A stretch of DNA of 64,000 nt from CAYOPZ01 sp964406005 (GCA_964406005.1 CAYOPZ010000012.1:16382-80381); one strand, 5' to 3'; positions 42,003-51,676 are shown, counted from the first letter of the stretch. Notes: generated by a model not told the origin, from the letters alone. A program made the numbers and translations.

Positions 42003-45000
42003 ATGAAAAGCCGGGCCGGGCAAAAGGGACTGTATGCTCCCGAATTCGAACATGATAATTGCGGGATTGGGTTTGTTACCAATTTCCGGGGCAGGAAATC
42101 CCATGAGATTATAAGCATAGGACTGGAAGTCCTTGAAAACATGGCCCACCGTGGTGCAGAGGGAGCAGACAGCAAAACGGGTGATGGCGCCGGCATATTG
42201 ATCCAGATCCCCAGGGATTTTTACCTGATACAGGGTTACAGTGTCCCTTCTGAAGGCCAGTTTGGTACGGGCATCCTGTTCCTTCCCCAAAGAAAAGCGG
42301 AAGCGAAGCACTGTCTGAACATCCTTGAAAGGATTATCCGGGAAGAAGGAGTGGAGATCATAGATTTCCGGGAGGTTCCACGGAATCCGGATTTAATCGG
42401 AGATCTTGCAAGGAAAGTTGCGCCGGAGATGAAGCAGATATTGCTGGCTTCGGATCTTGAGCAACTGGATTTCGAACGGAAGTTGTATGTAATCAGGAAA
42501 AGGACCGAGAATGAAATACTCGGATCTTCGATATCCCAGAAAGAATTGTTTCATATTCCCAGCCTTTCCACACGTGTTTTGATATATAAGGGCATGCTTA
42601 CTTCCCAACAACTGGGTGAGTATTACCTTGACCTTAAGGATTCCCGCCTGAAATCTGCCATAGCCCTCGTCCACTCGCGCTTTTCGACAAACACATTTCC
42701 GTCGTGGGACCTTGCGCAGCCCTTCCGCCTGCTGGCCCATAACGGTGAAATCAATACCATTAAGGGAAACCGTTCCTGGATGAAGGCCAGGGAATCCCTG
42801 CTTCAGTCGCATTACCTGGATGAGGACCTCAATAAGATTTTTCCCATTATCGAACCGGGTAAATCCGATTCGGCAAGCCTGGACAATGTACTGGAGTTCA
42901 TGTACCTGACAGGAAAATCCCTGTCGCATGCGATCTCAATTCTGGTACCCGAATCATGGAATACCAAGAACCCGATATCGGACGATCTGAGATCATTTTA
43001 TGAATACCATTCAACCTTTCTGGAACCCTGGGACGGACCTGCGTCACTCATTTTCTCCGATGGCAGGTATATAGGAGGAACACTCGACAGGAACGGATTA
43101 AGACCCTCCCGTTATGTCATTACAGACAACGATCTGGTGGTCATGGGTTCGGAAGTGGGAGTCAAGTATTTCCCGCCCGAAAGGATCGTTGAGAAAGGCA
43201 GGCTTAAACCCGGCAAGATGCTTCTTATTGATACAAAGGAGGGAAAGATACAGTACGATCCGGAATTGAAAACTGCACTCGCCAACCACAATCCCTACCG
43301 GGAATGGCTCAGCAGGAACCGTGTAAACCTTGAGGATATTGAAGTGGGGCGGAAAGTTTCACCGGAGATGGGACCTGATTACGGGGATTACCTGCATGCT
43401 TTTGGTTACTCGAAGGAAGATATCGAATTTCTCCTGGCCGGCATGGTCGAAAAAGGACAGGAACTTGTCGGCAGTATGGGGAACGATACCCCGCTGGCAG
43501 TTCTGTCGCTCAAACCCCAGCGACTTTTCAATTATTTCAAGCAGATGTTTGCACAGGTAACCAACCCGGCGATAGACCCGATCCGGGAGGAACTCGTGAT
43601 GAGCCTCACCGGCTATATAGGTTCGTTCCAGGATAACCTGCTTCACGAGGGTCCGGAGCACAGCAAGATGATAAAGCTGAAGTCCCCTGTTGTGAACAAT
43701 ACTTTTTTCGAAGTAATCAAGAATTTCAGGTACAAGGGATTCAGCACGACAGTCATTCCCATGCATTTCAATGCCGGGGACGGAGCCAGGGGCCTTGGAA
43801 AAGCAGTTGACAGAATATGCAGGCTGGCTGAGAAGGCTGTGGATGAAGGAAAGAACTATATCATCCTCTCCGACAGGGGGATCACCCGGAACCTTGTTCC
43901 CATTCCCTCACTTTTGGCGGTATCTGCCGTACATTACCACCTGATAGAGAAACGCAAGCGCATGCAAATTGATATCGTCCTGGAAACAGGTGAAGCCAGG
44001 GAAGTCCACCACTTTGCCCTCCTGTTCGGCTATGGCGCCAGCGTGATCAATCCCTACATGGCATTTGCCGTAATAGACAAACTGGTGAAGGATAAATTCA
44101 TTCAGATGGATTACCTCAAAGCGGAGGAGAATTACATAAAGGCCGTTAATAAGGGACTGCTGAAGATTCTTTCCAAGATGGGCATATCCACCCTGAGATC
44201 CTATCGGTCAGCCCAGATTTTTGAGACCGTAGGGCTCAGCGAAAAGATCACGGGCAAATACTTCGGAGGAACGATTTCGCGGCTCGGAGGCATTGGTCTG
44301 GAAGAAATAGCCATGGAAGCACTTCTCCAGCATGAGAAGGCTTACAGCCTGGATGACAGGAATCATATGGTGCAGAGCTCCGGGGTTTATCACTTCCGCA
44401 TTCACGGGGAACATCATGCATGGAATCCTGAAAACATTTCCAGCCTTCAGCGGGCCGTGAAAACCAATGATTACAATACGTACAAATTGTTTTCTGCCAG
44501 TGTAAACGATCAGACACGCAGACCGAATTTTTTAAGGGGGTTTTTAAGATATAATGGCAACCCCATAGAGATTGAAAAGGTCGAACCCGTGGAATCCATA
44601 TTGAAAAGATTCGTTACGGGGGCCATGTCTTTCGGATCCATATCCAGGGAAGCACATGAGACGCTTGCCATTGCAATGAACAGAATAGGGGGGAGGAGCA
44701 ATACCGGGGAAGGAGGAGAGGATCCGGAAAGATTCAAGCCGAGACCGGACGGTACGAGTGCTAACAGTGCGATCAAGCAGATTGCTTCAGGCAGGTTCGG
44801 GGTTACCAGCTATTACCTGGTCAATGCGAAGGAGATACAAATAAAGATTGCACAGGGTGCCAAGCCCGGAGAAGGAGGGCAGCTTCCCGGGCACAAAGTG
44901 GATAAGATCATAGCGAAGACCCGCTACGCCATCCCGGGCATTACCCTGATCTCACCACCACCGCATCATGATATATATTCCATAGAGGATCTGGCCCAGC

Positions 45001-46550
45001 TGATCTTTGATCTGAAAAATGTGAATCCACGGGCCAAGGTCAGCGTGAAACTGGTTGCTCTGTCCGGTGTGGGAACAATAGCAGCAGGTGTGGCCAAGGC
45101 GGGAGCCGATATTATTACGATCAGCGGAATGGAAGGCGGCACGGGGGCAAGCCCTCTGAGCTCCATCAAGCATGCAGGACTGCCCCTCGAACTTGGCCTG
45201 TCGGAAACACAGCAGACACTGGTTCTGAACAACCTGCGCAGGAATGTTATCCTGCAGACAGACGGACAGATGAAAACAGGGCTTGATGTTGCCCTGGCCG
45301 GTATCCTGGGCGCCGAGGAATTCGGGTTCAGCACAGGTGCATTGATTACACTGGGTTGCATTATGATGCGAAAGTGCCACCTGAATACCTGTCCCGTAGG
45401 GATCACTACACAGGATAAGGAATTGCGAAAGCGTTTTACGGGAAAATCTGATTACCTTGTTAATTATTTTACCTTCATCGCACAAGAGGTGCGTGAAATC
45501 CTTGCTGAACTCGGATTTACCCGTTTTGATGATATTGTAGGCCGGGTGGACCTTCTCAGCATAAAGAAACCCCGGGATCACTGGAAGGCATCAAAACTGG
45601 ATGTCAGCCCGATCATTCATATGCCTGCGGGAGCAGAAAAATACGAGAAAAGATTTATAAATACGAAACGGGAGCTCCCGGGTAAGGTGCTTGATCTTGA
45701 ATTGATTGAGAAAAGCAGGCCTGCACTGGATAACGGAGAAAAGGTGATCATCAGGAAGCAAATCAAGAATACCGACCGGACGACGGGAGCCATGCTCTCC
45801 GGCAGGATCTCGGAAATGTTCGGAATGGACGGACTCCCGGAAGATACCATCCGGGTTGAATTTTCCGGTTCGGCCGGACAGAGTTTCGGGGCCTTCCTGG
45901 CAAAGGGCATCACTTTGCGGCTTGAAGGAGATGCGAATGATTACCTGGGCAAGGGCCTGTCGGGAGGCAGGATCATCGTTGTTACACCCAAAGCTTCGAA
46001 CTTTTTAGCGGAAGAAAATGTAATCGTTGGAAATACGGTTCTCTATGGTGCGACAAGCGGGGAAATCTTTGTGAACGGAATTGCGGGTGAGCGTTTCTGC
46101 GTCAGGAATTCAGGAGCAACGGCGGTCGTTGAAGGAGCCGGTGACCATTGTTGTGAGTATATGACGGGAGGGAAAGCTGTGGTGCTGGGCAGAACCGGAC
46201 GCAATTTTGCTGCCGGAATGAGCGGAGGCATAGCTTATGTACTGGATGAAGACGGGAATTTCGATTATTACTGTAATATGGGAATGGTGGAAATTTCACT
46301 GGTAGAGGAACTGCAGGACATACGTGAACTGAAGGAGCTTCTCAGAAGACATATACGCTATACGGGAAGCAGGCGTGCCAGGAGCATCCTGGACGAATGG
46401 GAAACTTACCTTCCCAGATTCCTGAAAGTCATTCCTTATGAATACAAGAAAGTGCTTGAGGAGGAAAAACTGGAAGCATTGAAGAAAAAGATAGAAGAAG
46501 TTGAAACCGACGTGGAAAACCAGGAAGGCGGTCTGGCTGAAGTTTATTAG
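42003..46550 (+). CDS. gltB: Glutamate synthase large subunit
   Basis: The 1515-residue protein makes glutamate from glutamine and 2-oxoglutarate. The N-terminal glutaminase domain has its nucleophile cysteine in EFEHDNCGIGF (C20), to be exposed after removal of a short propeptide. A central domain is followed by the FMN synthase domain with the 3Fe-4S cysteines C1119-x5-C1125-x4-C1130 (CIMMRKCHLNTC), and a C-terminal GXGXG beta-helix (GKGLSGGRIIV, GATSGEIFVNG). The start at 42003 is chosen because an in-frame ATG at 41961 lies inside the terminator hairpin. gltD follows after 18 nt. Expression is probably controlled by the upstream attenuator. Confidence 0.96.
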   Translation: MKSRAGQKGLYAPEFEHDNCGIGFVTNFRGRKSHEIISIGLEVLENMAHRGAEGADSKTGDGAGILIQIPRDFYLIQGYSVPSEGQFGTGILFLPQRKAEAKHCLNILERIIREEGVEIIDFREVPRNPDLIGDLARKVAPEMKQILLASDLEQLDFERKLYVIRKRTENEILGSSISQKELFHIPSLSTRVLIYKGMLTSQQLGEYYLDLKDSRLKSAIALVHSRFSTNTFPSWDLAQPFRLLAHNGEINTIKGNRSWMKARESLLQSHYLDEDLNKIFPIIEPGKSDSASLDNVLEFMYLTGKSLSHAISILVPESWNTKNPISDDLRSFYEYHSTFLEPWDGPASLIFSDGRYIGGTLDRNGLRPSRYVITDNDLVVMGSEVGVKYFPPERIVEKGRLKPGKMLLIDTKEGKIQYDPELKTALANHNPYREWLSRNRVNLEDIEVGRKVSPEMGPDYGDYLHAFGYSKEDIEFLLAGMVEKGQELVGSMGNDTPLAVLSLKPQRLFNYFKQMFAQVTNPAIDPIREELVMSLTGYIGSFQDNLLHEGPEHSKMIKLKSPVVNNTFFEVIKNFRYKGFSTTVIPMHFNAGDGARGLGKAVDRICRLAEKAVDEGKNYIILSDRGITRNLVPIPSLLAVSAVHYHLIEKRKRMQIDIVLETGEAREVHHFALLFGYGASVINPYMAFAVIDKLVKDKFIQMDYLKAEENYIKAVNKGLLKILSKMGISTLRSYRSAQIFETVGLSEKITGKYFGGTISRLGGIGLEEIAMEALLQHEKAYSLDDRNHMVQSSGVYHFRIHGEHHAWNPENISSLQRAVKTNDYNTYKLFSASVNDQTRRPNFLRGFLRYNGNPIEIEKVEPVESILKRFVTGAMSFGSISREAHETLAIAMNRIGGRSNTGEGGEDPERFKPRPDGTSANSAIKQIASGRFGVTSYYLVNAKEIQIKIAQGAKPGEGGQLPGHKVDKIIAKTRYAIPGITLISPPPHHDIYSIEDLAQLIFDLKNVNPRAKVSVKLVALSGVGTIAAGVAKAGADIITISGMEGGTGASPLSSIKHAGLPLELGLSETQQTLVLNNLRRNVILQTDGQMKTGLDVALAGILGAEEFGFSTGALITLGCIMMRKCHLNTCPVGITTQDKELRKRFTGKSDYLVNYFTFIAQEVREILAELGFTRFDDIVGRVDLLSIKKPRDHWKASKLDVSPIIHMPAGAEKYEKRFINTKRELPGKVLDLELIEKSRPALDNGEKVIIRKQIKNTDRTTGAMLSGRISEMFGMDGLPEDTIRVEFSGSAGQSFGAFLAKGITLRLEGDANDYLGKGLSGGRIIVVTPKASNFLAEENVIVGNTVLYGATSGEIFVNGIAGERFCVRNSGATAVVEGAGDHCCEYMTGGKAVVLGRTGRNFAAGMSGGIAYVLDEDGNFDYYCNMGMVEISLVEELQDIRELKELLRRHIRYTGSRRARSILDEWETYLPRFLKVIPYEYKKVLEEEKLEALKKKIEEVETDVENQEGGLAEVY

Positions 46551-46568
46551 CAGATTAGAAGTAAAAAA

Positions 46569-47996
46569 ATGGCGGATCCAAGGGGATTTTTGAAAATAGA
46601 AAGGAAAGAGGCCGGCTACCGGCCAAAACGGGACAGGGTTTACGACTTCGGGGAGGTTGAGCAGACGCTGAACTCGGAGGACAGAATGTTACAGGCAGCC
46701 CGTTGCATGGACTGCGGAATACCGTTTTGCCACTGGGCCTGCCCGGTTGAGAATATAATACCCGAATTTCAGGACGAGCTTCATAAAGGGGAATGGAGAA
46801 AGGCCATTGACGTGCTGCACAGTACAAATAACTTTCCGGAATTCACCGGGAGGATCTGCCCGGCACCCTGCGAAGCTGCCTGTGTCCTGACGCTTCACAA
46901 ATCCCCTGTGACCATCCGGGAAAATGAAGCTTCCATTGTGGAAATGGCATTTCGTGAAGGCTACATCAAACCTTCCCCTCCTAATCACAGAACCGGAAAA
47001 AAAGTGGCTGTAATAGGTTCGGGACCTGCAGGCCTGGCATGCGCGGATCTGCTGAACAAAGCCGGGCATACCGTCACGGTATTTGAAAAAGAAGATGCTC
47101 CGGGAGGATTGCTGAGATACGGGATTCCGGATTTCAAACTTAACAAGGATGTGGTTGACCGCAGACTGAATGTGTTGCTTCAGGAGGGTCTTGTGATCGA
47201 GACCGGCGTTGAAATCGGTGTGGATATTATGGCTGACGAACTACTTGAAAAATATGATGCGCTCTGTGTTGCAATAGGTGCCGAAGAACCACGTGACCTG
47301 CCGATAGAGGGAAGACAGCTGGACGGGATACATTTTGCCATGGATTTTCTGAAGCAGCAGAACAAGATCAACCGCAGACAGGAGTTTCCGTATGATTACC
47401 GGATCACTGCAGAGGATAAGGACGTTATTGTGCTCGGGGGCGGTGATACGGGTTCGGATTGTGTAGGTACTGCCATAAGGCAGGGCGCAAAATCCGTCAC
47501 ACAGATCGAGATCATGCCGAAGCCACAGGAAGTGAATGGCAAGGAAAATCCCAACTGGCCTTATGTACCCTTAGTATTGAAAACCTCCACTTCACATGAG
47601 GAGGGGTGCGAAAGACTGTGGAGCCTGTCGACCCGGAAATTCCTCGGGAAGCAGCATCAAGTGACCGGGATTGAACTGATCCGGGTCGACTGGACGGGGA
47701 CTGAAAAAGGTCCTTTGAAGATGGCGGAAATACCGGGAACCGAGAAAATCCTGCCGGCAGGCCTTGTCTTGCTGGCTCTCGGATTCGTCCATCCTGTTCA
47801 GAAAGGGATCATAGAAAGCCTCAAATTAAAAGTAAGTAACAGGCAAAACATCATGACTGATCTTCGGTTTCAGACCAGCCACCCAAAGGTATTTGCCGCA
47901 GGGGATGCAAAAAACGGTGCAAGCCTGGTTGTAACGGCCATTCATTCGGGGCGCAGGGCAGCCGATGCCATACAAGCATTTCTGATGGATTCCTGA
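46569..47996 (+). CDS. gltD: Glutamate synthase small subunit
   Basis: The 475-residue flavoprotein passes electrons from NAD(P)H to the large subunit. Seen: an N-terminal cysteine-rich 4Fe-4S domain (ARCMDCGIPFCHWACP and GRICPAPCEAACVL), an FAD-binding VAVIGSGPAGLACADLL (about residues 143-160), an NAD(P)H-binding VIVLGGGDTGSDCVG, and the C-terminal VFAAGDAKNGASLVVTAI. It lies 18 nt after gltB in the same operon. No terminator is seen right after it; the next element is the trp leader region. Confidence 0.96.
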   Translation: MADPRGFLKIERKEAGYRPKRDRVYDFGEVEQTLNSEDRMLQAARCMDCGIPFCHWACPVENIIPEFQDELHKGEWRKAIDVLHSTNNFPEFTGRICPAPCEAACVLTLHKSPVTIRENEASIVEMAFREGYIKPSPPNHRTGKKVAVIGSGPAGLACADLLNKAGHTVTVFEKEDAPGGLLRYGIPDFKLNKDVVDRRLNVLLQEGLVIETGVEIGVDIMADELLEKYDALCVAIGAEEPRDLPIEGRQLDGIHFAMDFLKQQNKINRRQEFPYDYRITAEDKDVIVLGGGDTGSDCVGTAIRQGAKSVTQIEIMPKPQEVNGKENPNWPYVPLVLKTSTSHEEGCERLWSLSTRKFLGKQHQVTGIELIRVDWTGTEKGPLKMAEIPGTEKILPAGLVLLALGFVHPVQKGIIESLKLKVSNRQNIMTDLRFQTSHPKVFAAGDAKNGASLVVTAIHSGRRAADAIQAFLMDS

Positions 47997-48076
47997 TGCT
48001 TATTTAGAATTAATCTAATTTTTCCTGCGATTGCGTGTATTGATTAAATTATTATTTTAGAACCAGCCATATTTAA

Positions 48077-48148
48077 ATGAATTGTTCTGCATATACTGCA
48101 ATCTGTCTTTGGAGGTGGCGCTGGCATAGCTTCGGGAGATCGTTGTAG
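48077..48148 (+). CDS. Trp leader peptide ahead of trpB2 (Trp-Arg-Trp-Arg-Trp)
   Basis: ATG 48077 opens a 23-codon frame with three tryptophan codons alternating with arginine (WRWRW, residues 12-16, positions 48110-48124), a strong departure from chance. The stop at 48146-48148 is 28 nt before a terminator hairpin. A ribosome stalled at the Trp codons when charged tRNA-Trp is short would let an antiterminator form. Rfam lists a Bacteroid-trp leader family, of which this may be a member; that should be checked. Confidence 0.8.
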   Translation: MNCSAYTAICLWRWRWHSFGRSL

Positions 48149-48176
48149 GCAATATGTAAAACATAATAATACTTAC

Positions 48177-48206
48177 AGGGCATGTTGTTTACGACATGCC
48201 CTTTTT
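48177..48206 (+). terminator. Attenuator terminator ahead of trpB2
   Basis: AGGGCATGT (48177-48185) pairs with ACATGCCCT (48194-48202), extended by two more pairs around a TTTA loop, and is followed by TTTTT (48202-48206). A competing pairing is visible: GTAAAACAT (48156-48164) with ATGTTGTTTAC (48182-48192), with a 2-nt bulge, which would break the terminator stem. The gene starts 67 nt downstream. Confidence 0.85.
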
Positions 48207-48273
48207 GCGCATATATGGTGCGTATAAACGGAAATAATGAAGTCTGTCTTTAATCCTTTTAAACAAGATTGTT

Positions 48274-49668
48274 ATGAGCAAACAAAGCAAAGTTTTTCTT
48301 TCTGAAAATGAGATGCCCAGGCAATGGTATAACCTGGCACCGGATCTTCCGACACCCCTGCAGCCACCCCTGGGACCTGATGGCAATCCCATTGGCCCGG
48401 AAATGCTGGCCCCGGTGTTCCCGATGAACCTGATTGAACAGGAGGTCAGTCAGGAAAGGTGGATCGATATTCCCGAAGGGATTCTGGAACTCCTGCACCG
48501 CTGGAGACCGACGCCGCTTCACAGGGCATATCACCTTGAAAAGGCTTTGGGCACACCTGCCAAGATCTATTACAAGAATGAAAGCGTATCCCCGGCAGGA
48601 AGCCATAAGCCCAATACTGCAGTAGCCCAGGCATGGTACAACAAGGAATTCGGGATAAAGAAGATCACTACCGAAACGGGAGCAGGGCAGTGGGGGAGCG
48701 CACTTGCATTTGCCTGCTCCCTCCTGGGCCTGGAGTGCAAGGTTTTTATGGTCAGGGTAAGTTATGACCAGAAACCCTACCGGAAAATGATGATGGCAGC
48801 CTGGGGTGCAAAATGCATTCCAAGCCCGAGTAGCGAAACAAAAGCAGGTCAGGCAATCCTGGCCAGGTATCCCGATACTCCCGGCAGCCTGGGAATTGCC
48901 ATTTCCGAAGCCATCGAGGCAGCGGTTACAGATGAAAGCGGGGAAACAAGGTACAGCCTTGGAAGCGTACTGAACCATGTAATGCTGCATCAGACCATCA
49001 TTGGACTTGAGGTAAAAAAGCAACTGGATATATTCGGTGAAAAGACCCCGGATATCGTGATCGGATGTGCCGGTGGGGGCAGTAATTTCGCGGGGTTCTC
49101 CTTTCCATTTGTATATGATAAGATCAATGGATCGGATATAGACATCATTCCGGTTGAACCGGCATCCTGTCCTACATTAACCCGTGCGGATTTTCTTTAT
49201 GATCACGGGGATGTGGCCCGTATGACACCTCTGCTGCCGATGTATTCACTGGGACATGAATTCATCCCGCCGCCCATACATGCAGGAGGATTGAGATATC
49301 ACGGTATGTCTCCGCTGGTGAGTGCGGCAACACTGGAAGGGCTACTTGCACCGAGAGCCATCCATCAGCTGGAGTGCTATGAATCCGCCATTCTTTTTGC
49401 CAAAACCGAAGGAATCCTTGTGGCTCCTGAAACCAGCCACGCTGTTGCAGCCGTCATCCAGGAAGCCAATAAGGCCAGGGAAGAAGGAAAAGAAAAAGTC
49501 ATCATTTTCAACCTCAGCGGCCATGGACTGATGGACCTTACAGGTTATGAAAAGTTCCTCAACGGAGAACTGGTCAATTATGCGCTTCCCGATAAAGATA
49601 TCAGGAAGTATACTGAACCTCTCAAGGATCTGCCAAAGCCAAGCACAGCGAAGTCAGGAAAATGGTAA
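48274..49668 (+). CDS. TrpB-like (TrpB2) tryptophan synthase beta-type PLP enzyme
   Basis: The 464-residue enzyme shows TrpB2 features: an extended N-terminus ([27 protein letters not shown]), [18 protein letters not shown]-lysine K112 in [20 protein letters not shown], and the phosphate loop CAGGGSNF. TrpB2 enzymes convert indole plus serine to tryptophan and often act without TrpA. No trpA or other trp gene is adjacent, so indole salvage or a backup role is plausible. The upstream leader with Trp codons and attenuator supports a tryptophan-related role in vivo. A terminator follows at 49706. Confidence 0.93.
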   Translation: MSKQSKVFLSENEMPRQWYNLAPDLPTPLQPPLGPDGNPIGPEMLAPVFPMNLIEQEVSQERWIDIPEGILELLHRWRPTPLHRAYHLEKALGTPAKIYYKNESVSPAGSHKPNTAVAQAWYNKEFGIKKITTETGAGQWGSALAFACSLLGLECKVFMVRVSYDQKPYRKMMMAAWGAKCIPSPSSETKAGQAILARYPDTPGSLGIAISEAIEAAVTDESGETRYSLGSVLNHVMLHQTIIGLEVKKQLDIFGEKTPDIVIGCAGGGSNFAGFSFPFVYDKINGSDIDIIPVEPASCPTLTRADFLYDHGDVARMTPLLPMYSLGHEFIPPPIHAGGLRYHGMSPLVSAATLEGLLAPRAIHQLECYESAILFAKTEGILVAPETSHAVAAVIQEANKAREEGKEKVIIFNLSGHGLMDLTGYEKFLNGELVNYALPDKDIRKYTEPLKDLPKPSTAKSGKW

Positions 49669-49705
49669 TGTGAACAGTGGTGAATCAATGTTGTGCGGTG
49701 TGAAG

Positions 49706-49735
49706 AAGGGACCGCCTCAAAATGGCGGTCCCTTT
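49706..49735 (+). terminator. Terminator after trpB2
   Basis: GGGACCGCC (49708-49716) pairs with GGCGGTCCC (49724-49732), 9 bp with a TCAAAAT loop, extended by AA/TT, with a short TTT run. It lies 38 nt after the trpB2 stop. Confidence 0.85.
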
Positions 49736-49738
49736 GTC

Positions 49739-49931
49739 TGATCGGATCCTGTGAAACCGCAGCCGGCTAATCCTGGTTTGCAATATTTCGTACTATTGTA
49801 ATGAGAAAGCAGATATAAAGAGCAGCCTTAAATCTCTGATTTCCAGCTGCGGTTTTATATCTGCTTTCTCAGATCTGAATTATCGGCCGACACATCAGAA
49901 ATCCAATGCTGCTCTTCACAGGATCCGATCA
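49739..49931. repeat. Nested palindromic intergenic repeat, locus 2
   Basis: The outer arms 49739-49755 and 49915-49931 form a perfect 17-bp inverted repeat. The adjoining CCGCAGCCGG (49758-49767) and TGCTGCTC (49908-49915) match the core of locus 1. In the middle a complete unit (49802-49871) has an 18-bp perfect stem around AGAGCAGCCTTAAATCTC-type core sequence nearly identical to unit c of locus 1. Where the locus 1 stem has G at 34790 paired with C at 34845, this copy has A paired with T, which keeps pairing. With the flanking terminators it fills the 338-bp gap between trpB2 and amt. Confidence 0.85.
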
Positions 49932-49950
49932 GTCAATCAACCTGTAAAGA

Positions 49951-49983
49951 AAAAAGGCCGCCCAGCGGTGTGGAACGGCCTTT
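49951..49983 (-). terminator. Terminator after amt
   Basis: Read on the minus strand, AAGGCCG (from 49982) pairs with CGGCCTT (to 49954), followed by further T residues (49951-49955 as A on the plus strand). The loop is about 15 nt. It lies 24 nt past the amt stop. Confidence 0.75.
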
Positions 49984-50006
49984 AACCCACTAAACCAACT
50001 CAATTC

Positions 50007-51266
50007 CTATAAATTATATGCGGTCTCCCCATGTTCGTAAACGTCGAGCCCTTCTTCTTCGATGGTTCTGGATACCCTGATGCCCATGGTTTTCTTCAGG
50101 ATGAAGAACAGCAGGAATCCAAGCCCTATGGCCCAGGCTGCTACAGACAATACACCGATGATCTGGGAACCCAGCAATGCGGCACCTCCGCCATAGAACA
50201 GTCCTCCGTCGGTTGCCAGCAGACCAACCATTATGGTTCCGGTTGCACCCGACAATCCATGAACGGAAATGGCTCCGACCGGGTCGTCCACCCTGAGCAC
50301 CCTGTCTATGAAGCTGACACCGAATACCAGCACAATCCCTGCAACGATTCCGATGATCACGGCACCGCCCGGGCTGACTATATCACATCCCGCGGTGATG
50401 GCCACCAGCCCTGCCAGCGCCCCGTTAAGCGTAATGCTCAGTCCCGGGCGTTTGTATTTGCCCCATGTAATGAACATTGCCGTGATGGCGCCTGCCGCAG
50501 CGGCAAGGTTCGTGGTGATGAAAATATGTGAGATTGCCAGTGCGTTTGACGTACCGGAGGCAGCCAGCTGGGAGCCGGGATTGAACCCGAACCAGCCGAA
50601 CCAGAGAATGAATACCCCCAGTGCTCCCAGTGTCAGGTTATGACCGGGTATGGCATTCGGTTTCCCGTTGTATTTGCCGAGGCGCGGGCCCAGCATGGTC
50701 GCACCGGCCAGGCCTACCCATGCTCCCACAGAATGGACTACCGTAGAACCGGCAAAGTCGTGGAACGGGGTCGAAAGGCTTGACAGCCAGCCGCCGCCCC
50801 ATACCCAGTGCCCGGAAATGGGATAAATAACAGCCGTAATGACCAGGCTGAATATGAGATAGACATTGAACTTGGTTCTTTCGGCCATGGCACCGGATAC
50901 GATCGTTGCCGCCGTGGCTGCGAAAACCGTCTGGAACATCAGGCTGGCCTTGTCGGTAATCCCATCCACAGCGTCACTGTTGAAAAAGAATGAGAATCTC
51001 CCTATAAATCCGCCTATATCGCTTCCGAACATGATCATGTACCCCACGAACCAGAATACGATCGACCCGATAGAAAAGTCCATGAGGTTTTTCATGAGTA
51101 TGTTCGTTGTATTCTTGGCACGGGTGAAACCTGCCTCGACCATGGCAAAACCCGGTTGCATGAACATAACGAGTACTGCCGTGATCAGGACCCAGACCGT
51201 GTCGATGGATATATTGAGTTCTCCGATGGAACTGACTACTCCTTCAATTACTTTAGTATCTTCCAT
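50007..51266 (-). CDS. amt: Ammonium transporter
   Basis: The 419-residue protein has about eleven membrane helices. Family motifs are DFAGSTVVHSVGAWVGLAGA (the first pore histidine), GFNPGSQLAASG and the C-terminal NGALAGLVAITAGCD and DDPVGAISVHGLSGATGTI. It conducts ammonium/ammonia into the cell. Its gene follows the PII gene after 35 nt, a widely conserved pair in which PII blocks the pore when nitrogen is plentiful. A terminator follows. Confidence 0.96.
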   Translation of the reverse strand: MEDTKVIEGVVSSIGELNISIDTVWVLITAVLVMFMQPGFAMVEAGFTRAKNTTNILMKNLMDFSIGSIVFWFVGYMIMFGSDIGGFIGRFSFFFNSDAVDGITDKASLMFQTVFAATAATIVSGAMAERTKFNVYLIFSLVITAVIYPISGHWVWGGGWLSSLSTPFHDFAGSTVVHSVGAWVGLAGATMLGPRLGKYNGKPNAIPGHNLTLGALGVFILWFGWFGFNPGSQLAASGTSNALAISHIFITTNLAAAAGAITAMFITWGKYKRPGLSITLNGALAGLVAITAGCDIVSPGGAVIIGIVAGIVLVFGVSFIDRVLRVDDPVGAISVHGLSGATGTIMVGLLATDGGLFYGGGAALLGSQIIGVLSVAAWAIGLGFLLFFILKKTMGIRVSRTIEEEGLDVYEHGETAYNL

Positions 51267-51301
51267 AATGATTTACATATTTAATTCAATACAATGTTTG
51301 T

Positions 51302-51649
51302 TTAATCTTTGGTGTACACGGATTCATCACCTTTTTCACCAGTCCTTATCCGGTAACTCTCCTCGATGTTCGAGATGAATATTTTTCCGTCGCCGATTTC
51401 ACCGGTTTTGGCAGCCTTCAGAATGGTATCTACGGTTTTTTCGAGATTTGAATCCGGGAGAACTATGGATATCAGCAACCTCTCGATGCTGCTTGTATCA
51501 TAGGCGACTCCCCTGTAGACCCTGCTCTGGGTGGCTTTGCCAACGCCGGTTACAGGATAGTAGGAAAAGAAATCAATGCCGGAATCGTGAAGTGCATCCT
51601 TCACTTCCTGAAACTTGGTTTTTCTGATGATCGCTTCAATCTTTTTCAT
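51302..51649 (-). CDS. PII nitrogen regulatory protein
   Basis: The 115-residue protein (glnB/glnK family) begins MKKIEAIIRKTKFQEVKDAL. It has a T-loop GVGKATQSRVYRGVAYD with Y45 at the usual modification position and the B-loop KTGEIGDGKIFI that binds ATP/2-oxoglutarate. Next to amt it should act as the GlnK-type inhibitor of ammonium uptake. It lies between a TorF-like porin gene (27 nt upstream) and amt, suggesting a three-gene nitrogen operon. Confidence 0.95.
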   Translation of the reverse strand: MKKIEAIIRKTKFQEVKDALHDSGIDFFSYYPVTGVGKATQSRVYRGVAYDTSSIERLLISIVLPDSNLEKTVDTILKAAKTGEIGDGKIFISNIEESYRIRTGEKGDESVYTKD

Positions 51650-51676
51650 AATCGGTCATTTTAATTGAACTATGTA

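Noticed and set aside
44952..45581. 209-codon open frame on the minus strand inside gltB
   Set aside because: It lies fully antisense to a strongly conserved region of gltB and the translation has no recognisable motifs; it is a shadow of the gltB codons.
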